Assembly (NCBI GenBank): GCA_028829895.1
Contig: CM054183.1
Location: 13,458,975 to 13,522,974, forward strand
Length of the DNA stretch: 64,000 nucleotides
Source of the DNA: Sinotaia quadrata
Taxonomy: Eukaryota; Mollusca; Gastropoda; Architaenioglossa; Viviparidae
Direction: 5' to 3'
A model generated the notes under the pieces. The model ran no database searches. It was not told the DNA's origin and was given only the letters and a program-made list of their open reading frames with translations. This document shows positions 46,473 to 57,800 of the stretch, in pieces (position 1 is the stretch's first letter; each line of letters begins with the position of its first letter). Made by a program: the position numbers and the translations under genes.

Positions 46473-46791
46473 GAAGCGCGTCTTGTGATCGAAAGCGAGG
46501 CTTGGCCAAAGATCTTCGCATGCATATGCCATTCGTCCGGCTTCCGGTAAAAAGTTCAGTGTTTATATAGTCTATTTGAAGTTTCGTTTTCCTTTATTTG
46601 TTATTTTAACGCATAGAAAACACATAAAATATTCTATTAAACATATCTTTTAAAATAAATACACTTTTGTTCAGTTTAAGTTTTCATATTTCACTAGCGC
46701 ATGAATATGATTTAGATATCCTGTAGAGCGTTGCCCGCCATCTTTGTCATTTTTGATAAACTGATATTTGCAACAAAATTAAACAGTAGTT
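46470..46791 (+). promoter_or_regulatory. Probable promoter and 5'UTR of the SRSF1/9-type gene
   Basis: This is locally richer in CG dinucleotides than its surroundings (about 46470-46545). It holds CGGCTTCCGG (about 46537-46546), the complement of an ETS-type CCGGAAG site, and CCGCCATCTT (46735-46744), the complement of the YY1 site AAGATGGCGG. Both are typical of TATA-less housekeeping promoters, YY1 commonly just downstream of the start. The transcription start is not defined; roughly 46.55-46.70 kb is an inference. Confidence 0.45.
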
Positions 46792-49700
46792 ATGGCTCGC
46801 AATGACAGCAGAGTTTATGTTGGGAATTTGCCACCAGACATACGAACAAGAGATATCGAAGATCTGTTCTACCGATTTGGGAAAATAATTTTCGTTGACT
46901 TAAAAAATAGGAAAGGTCCACCCTTCGCTTTCGTTGAATTCGAGGATCCGAGGTAACTAATTTATATATATTCACAAACTCTAATAAATACCTAGATAAT
47001 TTAATATTATATAATATTTTATCATTGTTTTATTTGTAATCTGAGAGCTATTTATTTTGTTTGGATAAAAATCAGAGATGCAGAAGATGCAGTTCGCCAG
47101 AGAGACGGATACAACTACGACGGCTACACGTTACGCGTGGAGTTTCCACGAGGAAGTGGAATGGGAGGAAGGTTTCGTGGAAGGGGAGGAGGTGGTGGAG
47201 GAGGTGGTGGTCGGGGTGGGCCCCCTTCACGAAGGTCTGAAAACAGGGTTCTTGTTTCAGGTAATTAGAATTAGATGTATTTATAGTTTTCAAGTTAATT
47301 ATACCTTTAATGGTTCGTAACCAGTTTCAAGGTCAAACCTTGGGCAGCGCCATATACCGTCCTTTGAAAAATCGCGAAACTCTTTAAGTCAGAGACTGAG
47401 TGGTAGTCATTTGCAGTTTCTTCTAGCACATTTGCAATTCATGGAATTCTAGAATTAAAACTGTTCATATTCTAACAGGTTATAATATTCCTTTTTTTTT
47501 TTAACAGCAGTCTTCAGTGATCAGTAATGGCACTGTCCTAAACAGACTTATGGGGTCTTTTATAGCAGTATGTAACATTGTAAATAAGTAATCATATACT
47601 TCTCTTGCTTTTAAGTCGAGTGCATAATTCCCAAATTAGATTCACCCCATCCTTCATTGCTGAACTTATTTTTAGTCTAGTTAGTAAACAGCTTTTGAAA
47701 ATCCAATAAACTTTAACTCTGGCATTTTGATTGTTTTAAATAGATTTTCAAAATCGTCCTTGAATTTCTCTGCTTTCATTGAAGTTTTAATCAATTGCAT
47801 TGCTTTGCTAAATAATGTGCATTAGCTTTAGACTAGAGTGAGGTGATCTATTACAAATTAATAAATAGGTGTCAGTATATTGTATGTTGCATAAGCATCT
47901 GCTTTATTAAATTGTTTCTGTGCAGGTCTTCCTCCTACAGGCAGCTGGCAGGATTTGAAAGATCACATGCGGGAAGCTGGAGATGTGTGTTATGCTGATG
48001 TATTTAAAGATGGCACTGGTGTTGTTGAGTTTCTTCGTCGTGAAGACATGAAATATGCTGTCCGAAAATTAGATGATACAAAATTCCGCTCTCATGAGGT
48101 ATCGTTTTATACAATTTTCATATGTGTTCTATGCAAAAACCCGGCTAAAGTAAAAACAATTCAAAGGTGGGTTTTTCTAATTTATTAAAATTCAGAATCT
48201 TTTTTTAAAATTCCTCTTTGTCTTAGCATTTTCTCATCGGTTATGTTGATTCTTTTATGTTGCCGAACCCTAATATCTCGAGCACAAAAGAGGGACAAAA
48301 TTGCACTTAACATTGGTGATCTCCAGCCACGTGACTAATCGGTGGCTTTTCAAAATGTTAGTTATCGATGCTACTTCGAAATCTCGCTAACGATAAATGG
48401 TCACGGCTTGTTAACAATCTGCTGCTTAAACTTAATACATGTAAGGGCAATGTTTCCCTCATTGGGTGCGGTCCTGCCATGGGCAGAATAGGCACACTAA
48501 TGCCCTTTAACTGGCTTGCACCTCTTTTATGTTAATTAATGAAGTAACCGCATGTACAATACTTTTCAGAGCTGTGTCAGAGCGAAAGGACTCGCAAATT
48601 TAATTTTGATACTGGTTAGCTGTTTGTAAAAATGAACTACAGTGTACACACTGCAGGTTTGTTGTGATTTTGTGAGCAATCTTTGTGTTTGCAATGTTGG
48701 AGAATACAAGTACAGTATAATGAAAGGTTTGTATTGAGAATCAACAGTATGCTAAATTCTCTCTTTGTCTTAGCATTTTCTCATCAGTTATGTCGATTCT
48801 TTTATGTCGCCGAACACTAATACATTGTACAATGTCTCTTTCTTTCTTTCTTTGTGCATGTGCGTGTATCTCGAGCACAAAGAGGGCCAAAATCGCCACT
48901 TAACATCAGTTATCTTGATCCTAGGGACTAATCGCTGGCTTTTGAAAATGTTAGTTATTGATGCACTTCAACTGGCTCACACCTCTTTTATTTTAATTAG
49001 CCCACTTTTGAAGTAACTGTGTGTACAATACTTTTCAGAGCTAAATGACTCATCAATTTAATTTTGACACTGGTTAGCTTTTTGTAAAAACAAACTACAG
49101 TGTACACCCCAAAGGTTTTTTTTTTTTTTGATTTTGTGAGCGATCTTTGTGTTTGCAATGTTGGAGAATATAATGAAAGGTTTGTACATTTTTATTGTAC
49201 ACTGGTAAATCTGCTGTTAGTTGTTGCACATACGCCTTTTGTTGTTAGCAAACATGTACAGTGTATGTACATTTTTATAGTATGTTGATCGCGTCATCAA
49301 ACAAATCGCTGCAACACCATTGTGTAAAAAATCACTCAAAACATGTGCATGTATATTCTCATTACATAAAGAAATTTCAAGCACATGTTACATGTAATAG
49401 TGAAGCATTTGTTTTCAAGCAGATTGTTAAAGGCAAAAAGCAACAAATCATTCTAGACTTTGTAAAGAAACCATAGTAACTGTGTGTACATAAGCCTTTT
49501 GTTGTTAGCAAACGTACATGTATGTACATTTTTATAGCATGCGGATCGCATAATCAAACAAATTGCGGCATCGCTGTTGTGTAAGAAATCACCAAATACA
49601 CATGCATGTACTTTTTCATTTATTAATGCACAACATGTACATAAAGTAATTTCAGGCATGTCACAGTACTGTAATATATTGCTGCTATATTGGTTTTTGG

Positions 49701-51605
49701 TTATCTCTCCGCTTTTTGGCAAACCCCCAAGCCAGCGACATAACCAGGTTCGACTGTAGTAAGTCACTAAATGCATACCATTGGCTACTGTGTGAAATAG
49801 AACGCATACCTAATGGTTAAGTAGCTTTGTGTAGAGATCACGAGTTGCGATGGAGACTATGCTAATTTTTGAACTAGTACCTGTTCAAAATCTGGATGGA
49901 AACCTAGGCAGCTTTTTAGAAAAAATTGACAGCCCTACTGCTGCTACATCAGAGCTGTCAATATTATTGTCTAAAACACTAGCTAATGCAGCAGACAACA
50001 TGCAAGTGGTGCACGCCAACAAAGCTTACTTCGAGTTGATATCAGCTCGATACCTAGCTTCTAAAGTGAATTAATTACCACCCAAGATATCACAACTAAC
50101 CACTAAGAAATAAAGTTTCAATCCTAAAATGAATTGGACAAACTAGGAATGAAGAAGGTGAAGCACCATAATAAAGTGATTTTTAAAGTAATGCCAAAAT
50201 TGATTTAAAAAAAAAATTACAACTACAAATGGCTTTGGAGCAAAATTGATTATAGTGACTAGCCGGGTTTTTGCAGGCAATGACATATATCAGATGATTT
50301 TAGATTGTTTTCAGACAAAAGTAAGCTTAACTGTTTAACAGTACAATAATCAAGGTGTTTTTGTTTGGTATTGAATTATTTTATTTAACTATTTGAATTT
50401 TGTGAGCGTTTGGATTTTTTAAAACCTAAATTGAGTTTCCTTCTCATGATATCACCTACTGGTTCCATTAGATTTATTGTTTTGTTCATGACATCCTTAG
50501 AGAAAAATTTGTTTAAAAGTTTGGGAAAATATCGAGTAAGTCAAAATTGGATATTTTATTAGACAAATTTTAAATCAGACATATACATATATATTATAAT
50601 TATTAAGATTGTTAGATTTTGTTGGAACTGTTTAGTATTGTGTATATATATATTTTTTTAATAGAATTTGGTTGTAATTAGTTTGGTTGTAAAACTATTA
50701 TTATTAGTTATAAGTAGGTATGTTGAAGTATTTTTCTTGTGAACAGTTATTGTATAAAAGCAATTTTGCCCATACCATTTATATATTTCTTTATTAATTG
50801 TATTGAATAGCTAATACAAATTTTAATACTGTTGGATTTCTTTAATTTTTTTACTTCCAGGTCATCCAGATTGTAATTTTTAGATTAAAAAAATTCTTTA
50901 GATGCCTAATAAGTAAAGTTGCCATGATGAACAAACAGAAATAACTGGCATGTCTCAAATAATAATACACTATAATAATACACTATAAGTAAAAATAATT
51001 ATAGCTAATAGTACATCTAGAATTAAATTTTTTGAAATGGAGTTATCTAAAGCATGTTTCAACCTAGCAAGCAATTTATTTACTTTAGCATCAGAATTAC
51101 ACATAAAACTTTGCAAGATATTTTTGATAATAGTTTTGGCTCATAAGTCCATAGAGGATTAATAGATTATCAAAACCAGATTAGTTGCTTATGATTTTTT
51201 AAAAATTCCTTCAAGTGTCAGTAATACATATCACTTAAGTGGTGTCTCAGGTATAATGTTTAAATTTCTTATTGTGCATTTGCGGAACTTTAGCATTGTG
51301 TATGTGGGTATGTCTTCACTTTTAAAAATGTGTGGTTGAAAGTTTCATAGTTTAAATATTTTTTTGTTAGATTATTGCCTCTTGATTAATTTTTTTCTGC
51401 TTTGGCAGTATTGTACACTTATTTATTTATTTATATTTTTCTTTTTTAGGGTGAAGTTTCCTACATCAGGGTTAAGGAAGATTCAAGAGGCAGGTCTCAC
51501 TCACGTAGTAGAAGCACATCACAGAAGCGTTCTCGAGGAAGCCCACGATATTCCCCTATGAGATCACGCTCACGTTCATTCTCTCGTTCGCGTTCACCAT
51601 ATTAG
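46792..51605 (+). CDS. SRSF1: Serine/arginine-rich splicing factor, SRSF1/SRSF9 (SF2/ASF) type
   Basis: SR proteins of this type bind exonic enhancers and recruit U1 snRNP and U2AF in the nucleus. Four exons join in phase with GT-AG introns: 46792-46952, 47076-47260, 47926-48098 and 51450-51605, giving 224 residues, close to human SRSF9 and a little shorter than SRSF1. RRM1 (about 7-80) has RNP2 VYVGNL (8-13) and RNP1 with PPFAFVEF (43-50). A hinge with nine glycines (91-99) follows. The pseudo-RRM2 (about 111-180) has the invariant SWQDLKD (122-128). A short RS tail (about 184-224) follows. The start is the first ATG, two codons before the conserved N-D. One glycine is missing before RNP1 compared with human SRSF1. 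Intron 3 (3.35 kb) is long. The tail contains RGSPRYSP, close to the SRSF9 and fly SF2 tails, so this is best read as the co-orthologue of SRSF1 and SRSF9. Confidence 0.97.
48212..49188. repeat. Tandem duplication of about 0.45-0.5 kb inside SR gene intron 3
   Basis: Copy 1 (48212-48735) and copy 2 (48757-49188) share in order CTCTTTGTCTTAGCATTTTC, ATCTCGAGCACAAA, CTGGCT, ACAATACTTTTCAGAGCT, TTTGTGTTTGCAATGTTGGA and ATAATGAAAGGTTTGTA. Copy 2 has lost about 100 bp in the middle and carries a TTTCTTTCTTTC insertion. Confidence 0.85.
49212..49590. repeat. Second duplication in SR gene intron 3, about 120 bp
   Basis: CCTTTTGTTGTTAGCAAAC followed by TGTACATTTTTATAG and TGTGTAARAAATCAC occurs at 49212-49345 and again at 49470-49590. 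Confidence 0.8.
49850..50074 (+). other. 74-codon reading frame within SR gene intron 3, unassigned
   Basis: Begins [20 protein letters not shown] and continues through [20 protein letters not shown] to ARYLASKVN and a stop. The composition is protein-like and not repetitive. I recognise no domain. It is not in a position to be spliced between SR exons without a stop, so it could be a fragment of a transposon ORF or an independent short gene. Confidence 0.25.
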
Positions 51606-51800
51606 TTTTAATTCATCACTGACTTTATTTGGTTTAAAACTTGATTACTTCTTATTGTTCGGCTTATAAAAAATAATGATTTTGTACTAAAACATTTTAA
51701 AACATACTTATCTGTAATCCTTTGTGGAAAATTCTTAGCTAGCGTACATTGTGAAGCTGGTTTAAGTTAATAAAAACTTAGCTTGCCATCCCATTTTGCA
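51606..51800 (+). other. SR gene 3'UTR (minimal)
   Basis: Sequence after the TAG at 51603-51605 up to just past the first AATAAA. A longer UTR is possible, as vertebrate SRSF1 has a long, conserved, alternatively spliced 3'UTR. Confidence 0.5.
51769..51774 (+). terminator. Candidate polyadenylation signal of the SR gene
   Basis: AATAAA 164 bases after the stop codon, in an AT-rich context. Confidence 0.5.
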
Positions 51801-54800
51801 GATGCGAATAGGATCAGGCAGCAGAATTAGAGGTATGAGTTGGACATGGAGGAGGAGGTGGCATGATGACTTCTCTGAGTTTGAGAGTAATCTGGGCTTC
51901 ATTGGATTGGAGGGGAATGGATGGCTGGTCGATCTATCCTCAGGATTCAAACCCATCAGATCTGAGGAAAGGATTGGCTGATTTGATTGGCCAAATGGTA
52001 AATAATGTCGAAGTTGGTTCCATCCTCAAAACCCATCTTTCTGCCCAGATTAAAAGAAAGCAGTTAAAGTTTACTTGGGATTTTAATATTCAAAGATCTT
52101 AGAACGTTTTGGCTCCTGCGCATCATGCATGGGAAAATTCCCTCCTTTTTTTATAAACAATGCACACCACTTTTGTTATGGGGTGAAATTGTTTTTTCAA
52201 TGGCCAATACCTCCTCCAAATTATTTTTTAAGTGGTCAATACCTCCTCTGTTATTTTAAGTTCTTTGCTTTTAATTGTATTCCTTTCAGGCTGGAAAACT
52301 TTCATATATGACTTTCAGAGCAATGTACTAAGCTGTTTGATGTACTAGACAGTATTTTCTATGTGTTTTGTCAACCCCTGAATTGACATTTGACGCTTCA
52401 GTTGACAGTAACATTTTGTACTAAAATTTTATGCATTCCCAGTGGAAGTTTTTGGGGAATATAATTGCATTTCCAGTGTTCTAAGGATCATAAACTGTTT
52501 TTTTGTTAGTTTCATGTTGAGCTCTTAACGTACTCATACAAATTAACAGTATTATCTTGATGTTCACGATATAGGGTGCAATGCTTTTTAAATCCAATAG
52601 TAAAGACCATTGTGACAGTTTTTACATTTTTTCTCCCCCTAAAGAGATGGGGTTACTTTAAAATAAAAAGATAACAGCCGGTCCTCTGAAAGCAGATGTA
52701 AAAAGTTGTATGTTTTTGAGCATTGAAAAAATTATTAGAAAAAAAATGGGCATAATGCATGTCACAAACCTGGTTGTTTTACTGGCAAATTCTAATTCAC
52801 TCTTTTTTTATTTCCTTTGTTCAGTTGCAACAAAGCAAAGATATGGATTTAAATGGATGGCTGGGAAAAGGATTCAGATGCTGTAGGATCTCTCATTCTT
52901 TCCCCATTGGATCATTTACCTTATAAGGATAGGATCCATCATGGAGTCTTAATTGGATAATCCTGGCTTGGCAAGGATCTTCCAAAAAAGCAAATTAACC
53001 TTCAAATCTGGATGGAGTTTCTTTTTTTTTTTTTAAATCTTGAAATTCAAGGATCCATTGCACAAAAAATGGGATTTGGATTGAATCTAATTAAAGGATA
53101 GGAAATTCAGATTATGACAGCATTTGTTTCCCTAGTGTAAATATAGGGAGGATTGGCTTACATTATTAAATCATGCCATGTGTGGATGTCTGACAGTACA
53201 GTTCGACTATATCAGTTTAGTTTAAATGAAGTGCATGGGAGGTGTTTGATAAGTCTAAAAGTTTTATTGGTGGGTTTGCATGTAGACTGTTAAGAATTTG
53301 GTAAATACGTCTACGGATCCTCCCCTTAATGCACTTGGGTCTCGTAATTTTATGAGTTGTGGAAATATGTTGACTTTTAATTTTTGGGAGTGGAGTGGGG
53401 TTGCTAACTCATCTATTTTATTTACCATTCATTTAGTTTGCAGACATAGTGAATTACTTTCTAGTTTTTAATTTTGTGCAATGGATCTTTCTTGGATCTT
53501 AGATAATATACTGGATTTGAAGGCAGTCTTTCATGGAATAGTTTGACATGGATTCTACAGCTTTATGTGCTTGGAAAGTTACCTTTTGCAAAATCCCTGC
53601 ACCACTCTGCATTGGAAAGTTAAAATAATCTTTTGGATTGGATCTGGAACCAGCCTTTTTTTTAAAATTGTTTTTAATTTTTCTGAAAACTTAAATGTAG
53701 GAATTCTTCAGGTAGCTTCTATCATGGATGCGGGATCATATTCAGGAGGGATCTTTGGGATGATACTTTCTTAGGATTTGGATGGAAATTTTTTCATGCT
53801 GGATTCATATGGATTTCACATGCATCCTGTCAGTAGGAGAATTTCTGGTAAGTGTCTCATCCATGTGCCCATTCACTTTCTTGTTTTTGTATTTTTCAGG
53901 TAATCAAATAAATGATAATGATTCTGGAATATTTTTTTTTTATTACTGCTTGCTATGATGATTGTGTGGGCATGAATGTTTCAAAGGTAATGCTGTCAGT
54001 ATGAAATATGATGATAAAAATATTCTTAGTGCTTCTAAACTTAATAAACCTGCTTTATTTAAACTGTATATACAACCCTTGAAAATTGTTGCAGTGAGTA
54101 ACTCAATTTGCTATTACAACTCGATAGTGAAAGAATGTCAACATCGGGGTGGGGTGTGAATGACAACAACTATTTACATTGAATATATAGTAATAGATTC
54201 CAGTACACTAAAAAGCCCTTGACTATATCTTTGTGTAAAATTAAAAAATCTAGCATATAAATCAGCTACTGCAATCTTGCTTTTTTATTTGCATTTGAAG
54301 AGTTAATATCTGCACAATACACATCCATAACTAGCTATTGAAGTGGGCAATGGATAAATGACCTGATTTAAACAAATTTACAAAATGAAAAAGAATGAAT
54401 CTAAAACAAAGCCCGGAGAAACTAACACAATACGTGATACCCACATCAGTCATATGATATCTGATGGGGACAGGTACTTGCTGCATGAAGCAGTTGACTC
54501 TTTTTAATAGAGTAGTGGAGTCAGTCAATCTCTGGAAATTTTAGAAGTTCACTCCTGATTCAAACTAGTTCATTACTAATACCATATGTCATAAAATATG
54601 CTTTTATGGAGTTTTGTATATGAGTATGGTACAGGTGTAAATGAAGTGGTTTTTATAGATTTCATTTTAAAACTTTTTCAGTACATGATGGGAGTTTCTG
54701 AAATTTTTCAATTTAGGTGCTGACGTCTGATCCAATCCTGTGTCTAGATATTTTTGAAAATCTTCATGGCCTTGTTGATGAAGATGATTGAATGCTTACA

Positions 54801-57800
54801 TATAGCAATGAGGCTATCATCTTATCTTCCTATTGCATACCTTTCGTGTGAACTTCTGATTTATATAGATTTTTTCGATGCATGCTCACTATTTCAATAA
54901 CTTCTCAAAGTTACTTCTGTTGCTTAAAATATACTAAATTAATAAAGAACTACCTTGAGATGTTATTTCACTTATACTTGTTATTTCAAAGTTCTTTTTT
55001 TATCCCCCTTTAATTCAGTCGTCGTCTACACCGATCGCTGCGAAGTGATAATTGAATGGGTCAGTTTGCTAAAAAATTAAAACCAACTGTAATTAACAAT
55101 GGATTTTAAAAATTTTAATTACTACTTATTATAGACATTAATTAATTAAAAAAGTATAATTTTGGATTAATTTCAAGTTCAAAAATAAAAAAATTAAGCA
55201 TTTTCTTTTCTTTTATTTTAAATTGAAAATTATATGATCTTTTTTTTTTTTATTATTAATTAAAAAATTAATAATAATTAGAAAAAATTGTATTACCTTT
55301 TTGTAGAACTTGCCCAAATCCATGAAAATAAATCCAATAACACCACTCTTTTTGAAGAAAAGTTCCAAAATAATTTTCATTTTTTTTTCAGATGTGAAAA
55401 ATAACGTAAAATGTTTTTTTTCGAGCAAAAGCTCCATGCTTTTTGCACACAATGAAAACCACATGAATCCATGTGGTACTTCGACAAATGTTGACTGGTT
55501 TTGGTGGTATTCTCACAAGGTCAGATTAAAAATTCCAGTAGGGCTAGTTGAATTTAATCAACAGTTCATTAGAATCAGCCACACAGTTCATTTTATTAGG
55601 TAGGGTAAAGCAGTGAACACAATCAGCCTCCAATCTTGCCAGGCTATCAAAGAAACGTTCAAAATGGCTGCCAAGCGGTACTGAGCATGAATTGTTGTGG
55701 GAGGACTCCTTTTTGAATGACCTGAGTATCCAATGAAAAAATGAGAACACATTGGCTGCTGAGGCAGTACACATTTACTTCAGACTGGTTAAAATTAGAA
55801 TGGCAAGTACGTTTACACTAAGCCTGCATGCATGCACGACCGTTTCATCCTGACACCAATGAACGGGTTATGCATGGATCTGTCTCAGTCTAGAGTACTG
55901 TAAAATTTGAAGTTAACACATTTTACCGACTCTACTACAAAACAACTGACTGAATAGCCCTGCTTCTGAATCTAAAGTGAGCCGAAACATTGATCAGTTA
56001 CTTCAGAACAGATGCAGTCAACAGCACGCCAAAAAGAGTAGGTATCTATGTGACGAATATGCCTCCAGTCTGCACCAGGCACACATTCAAGGTGTAAAAG
56101 TATATTCTAATTCTATAGTCTGCAATCAAAAACTGCGTCGAGTCTGAAACGCTAGTGAATTTCATTGCCAGTAATTAAGGCCACTACTACATACCAAGAA
56201 TAAAGGCTGTAGGTTGAGTGTTTTCCTTCTTGGAATGTTGCCCTTTGTATATTAAAGCAAAAACAGTTGCCAGATTTATAATGTCTTGTTTAGTTTTCAT
56301 CTTATTAATTATTTTTTTAATGTTAGTAATTATTTGACCATTTGTTAAAATATTCATAAAATATTTAATACACAATTGACAAAATAATATAGGTTTTTTT
56401 ATTTTCTACTTGACAAGTACCCCCCAAGTTACGCATGCCTCTTAAAAATTTTAAGGGAAAAAAAGTTGATTTTTTTTTTGTTTGTACCCGTCAAAAATGT
56501 TTGGGGTGAAAAGTAGAATTTTAAAAATGCATATAAAAATAAAATAATTAAGCTTATAGGCTTTCATCCATGCACAACTTTTTTAACTGTATATATGAGG
56601 AAGTATTACACCAAATTTCAGGAACATGAACTAATTACAACTATTTAAAAGGGGCCTTGCTGTGTTGCTTAACAGATAAATAAAAGTCTTTTGGAAAAAA
56701 AGTATTTTGAAATAAAATAAAGACTACAAAACTAAATCTGATCAATCAGTCTGTTAGGAGAAGTGAGGGTTTTCTCAAGAACCAGTTTTGTAAAACTGGT
56801 TTGAGACAGTATTTTAATGATTATAATGTAAGATAGGCAATCCTCTCTTTTTTTTAATTTTATGCTGTGTTCTACAATACAAATTTTGCTGGCAATCAGG
56901 AGTTAAAATATTGCATTTTTACTTTTATTTTCAGCTTTAAGAAATAAAATTTTCAGCAAATATGGGTTAAAAAAATAAATGCATTTTGTACATTAAGAAA
57001 ATATGTACTCCTGAAAGAGAAGATATTGAACAATGCAAAAAGTTAATAAAATTTTTTTATCACAATGGCTTCTGCTGTCTATACCCTTATATTATTTTCT
57101 TAAAAGTTGATTGAAAATGAAATTTTTGGGATAAAAATTTTGCCTTATGATATACTACTTGTTATTTTCTAAGCTCACAAATTGTGAATGGGATTTTCAT
57201 GGGTTGTTATGTTTATATACATTGCTGTCTTGAATTTAGAAAGTAACCCAGAGTTGTTACAGATCAATCAATGGAATAAGACTATCTGGCATTTGCATAG
57301 GATTTTCCATAGAAATAATAATTAATAGATCATGTAGATTTTGATTCTGTCAACATCTTACAGTATTTGGCAGCATGTGTTTTTCAAATATTTAATTTTA
57401 AAGCCTTTTTGCTTGGATTCTATCTTAGATCAGCAGTGTATAATTTATATCAGTTTGCTGTGAATTAAACTGTTTTTCCAATGGATGGCTGTATTCAAAT
57501 ACTACATTTACTTATGAAACTATTTTCTCATCATTTAGTTTTCACATTAGACATTAATTAAGAGATTCAACATCTAATTTATTTTTAAAATGTGTTTAGT
57601 AGTTTAATTACCTTAGGATGGTTAACTCCTAACCAAATGTTAATTGCTACTTTCAAAATGACCTCAAAGAATGAAATTAATGAAAATCCTGAAATGCTTC
57701 ACAGGCTGCGTGTTTGAGATTCCTGGTCTAAATAGTATTAGACTAACTCAAAATTGTTTCACGAGTCGATGAGAGTAAATAGAAATGACAGGAAATGGTT

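Larger units (their letters stand above)
48099..51449. other. SR gene intron 3 with internal duplications
   Basis: The intron opens GTATCG and ends CTTTTTTAG. It holds a duplicated block (48212-48735 and 48757-49188), a second duplicated block (49212-49345 and 49470-49590) and a 74-codon frame at 49850-50074. Retention of the intron would add about 29 codons after the last GAG of exon 3 and then stop, removing the RS tail. The rest (50.1-51.4 kb) is AT-rich and shows nothing. Confidence 0.6.

Noticed and set aside
47072..47320. Overlapping 73- and 80-codon frames in the SR gene exon 2 region
   Set aside because: Shadows of the real exon; the Gly-rich RRM linker frame explains the sequence.
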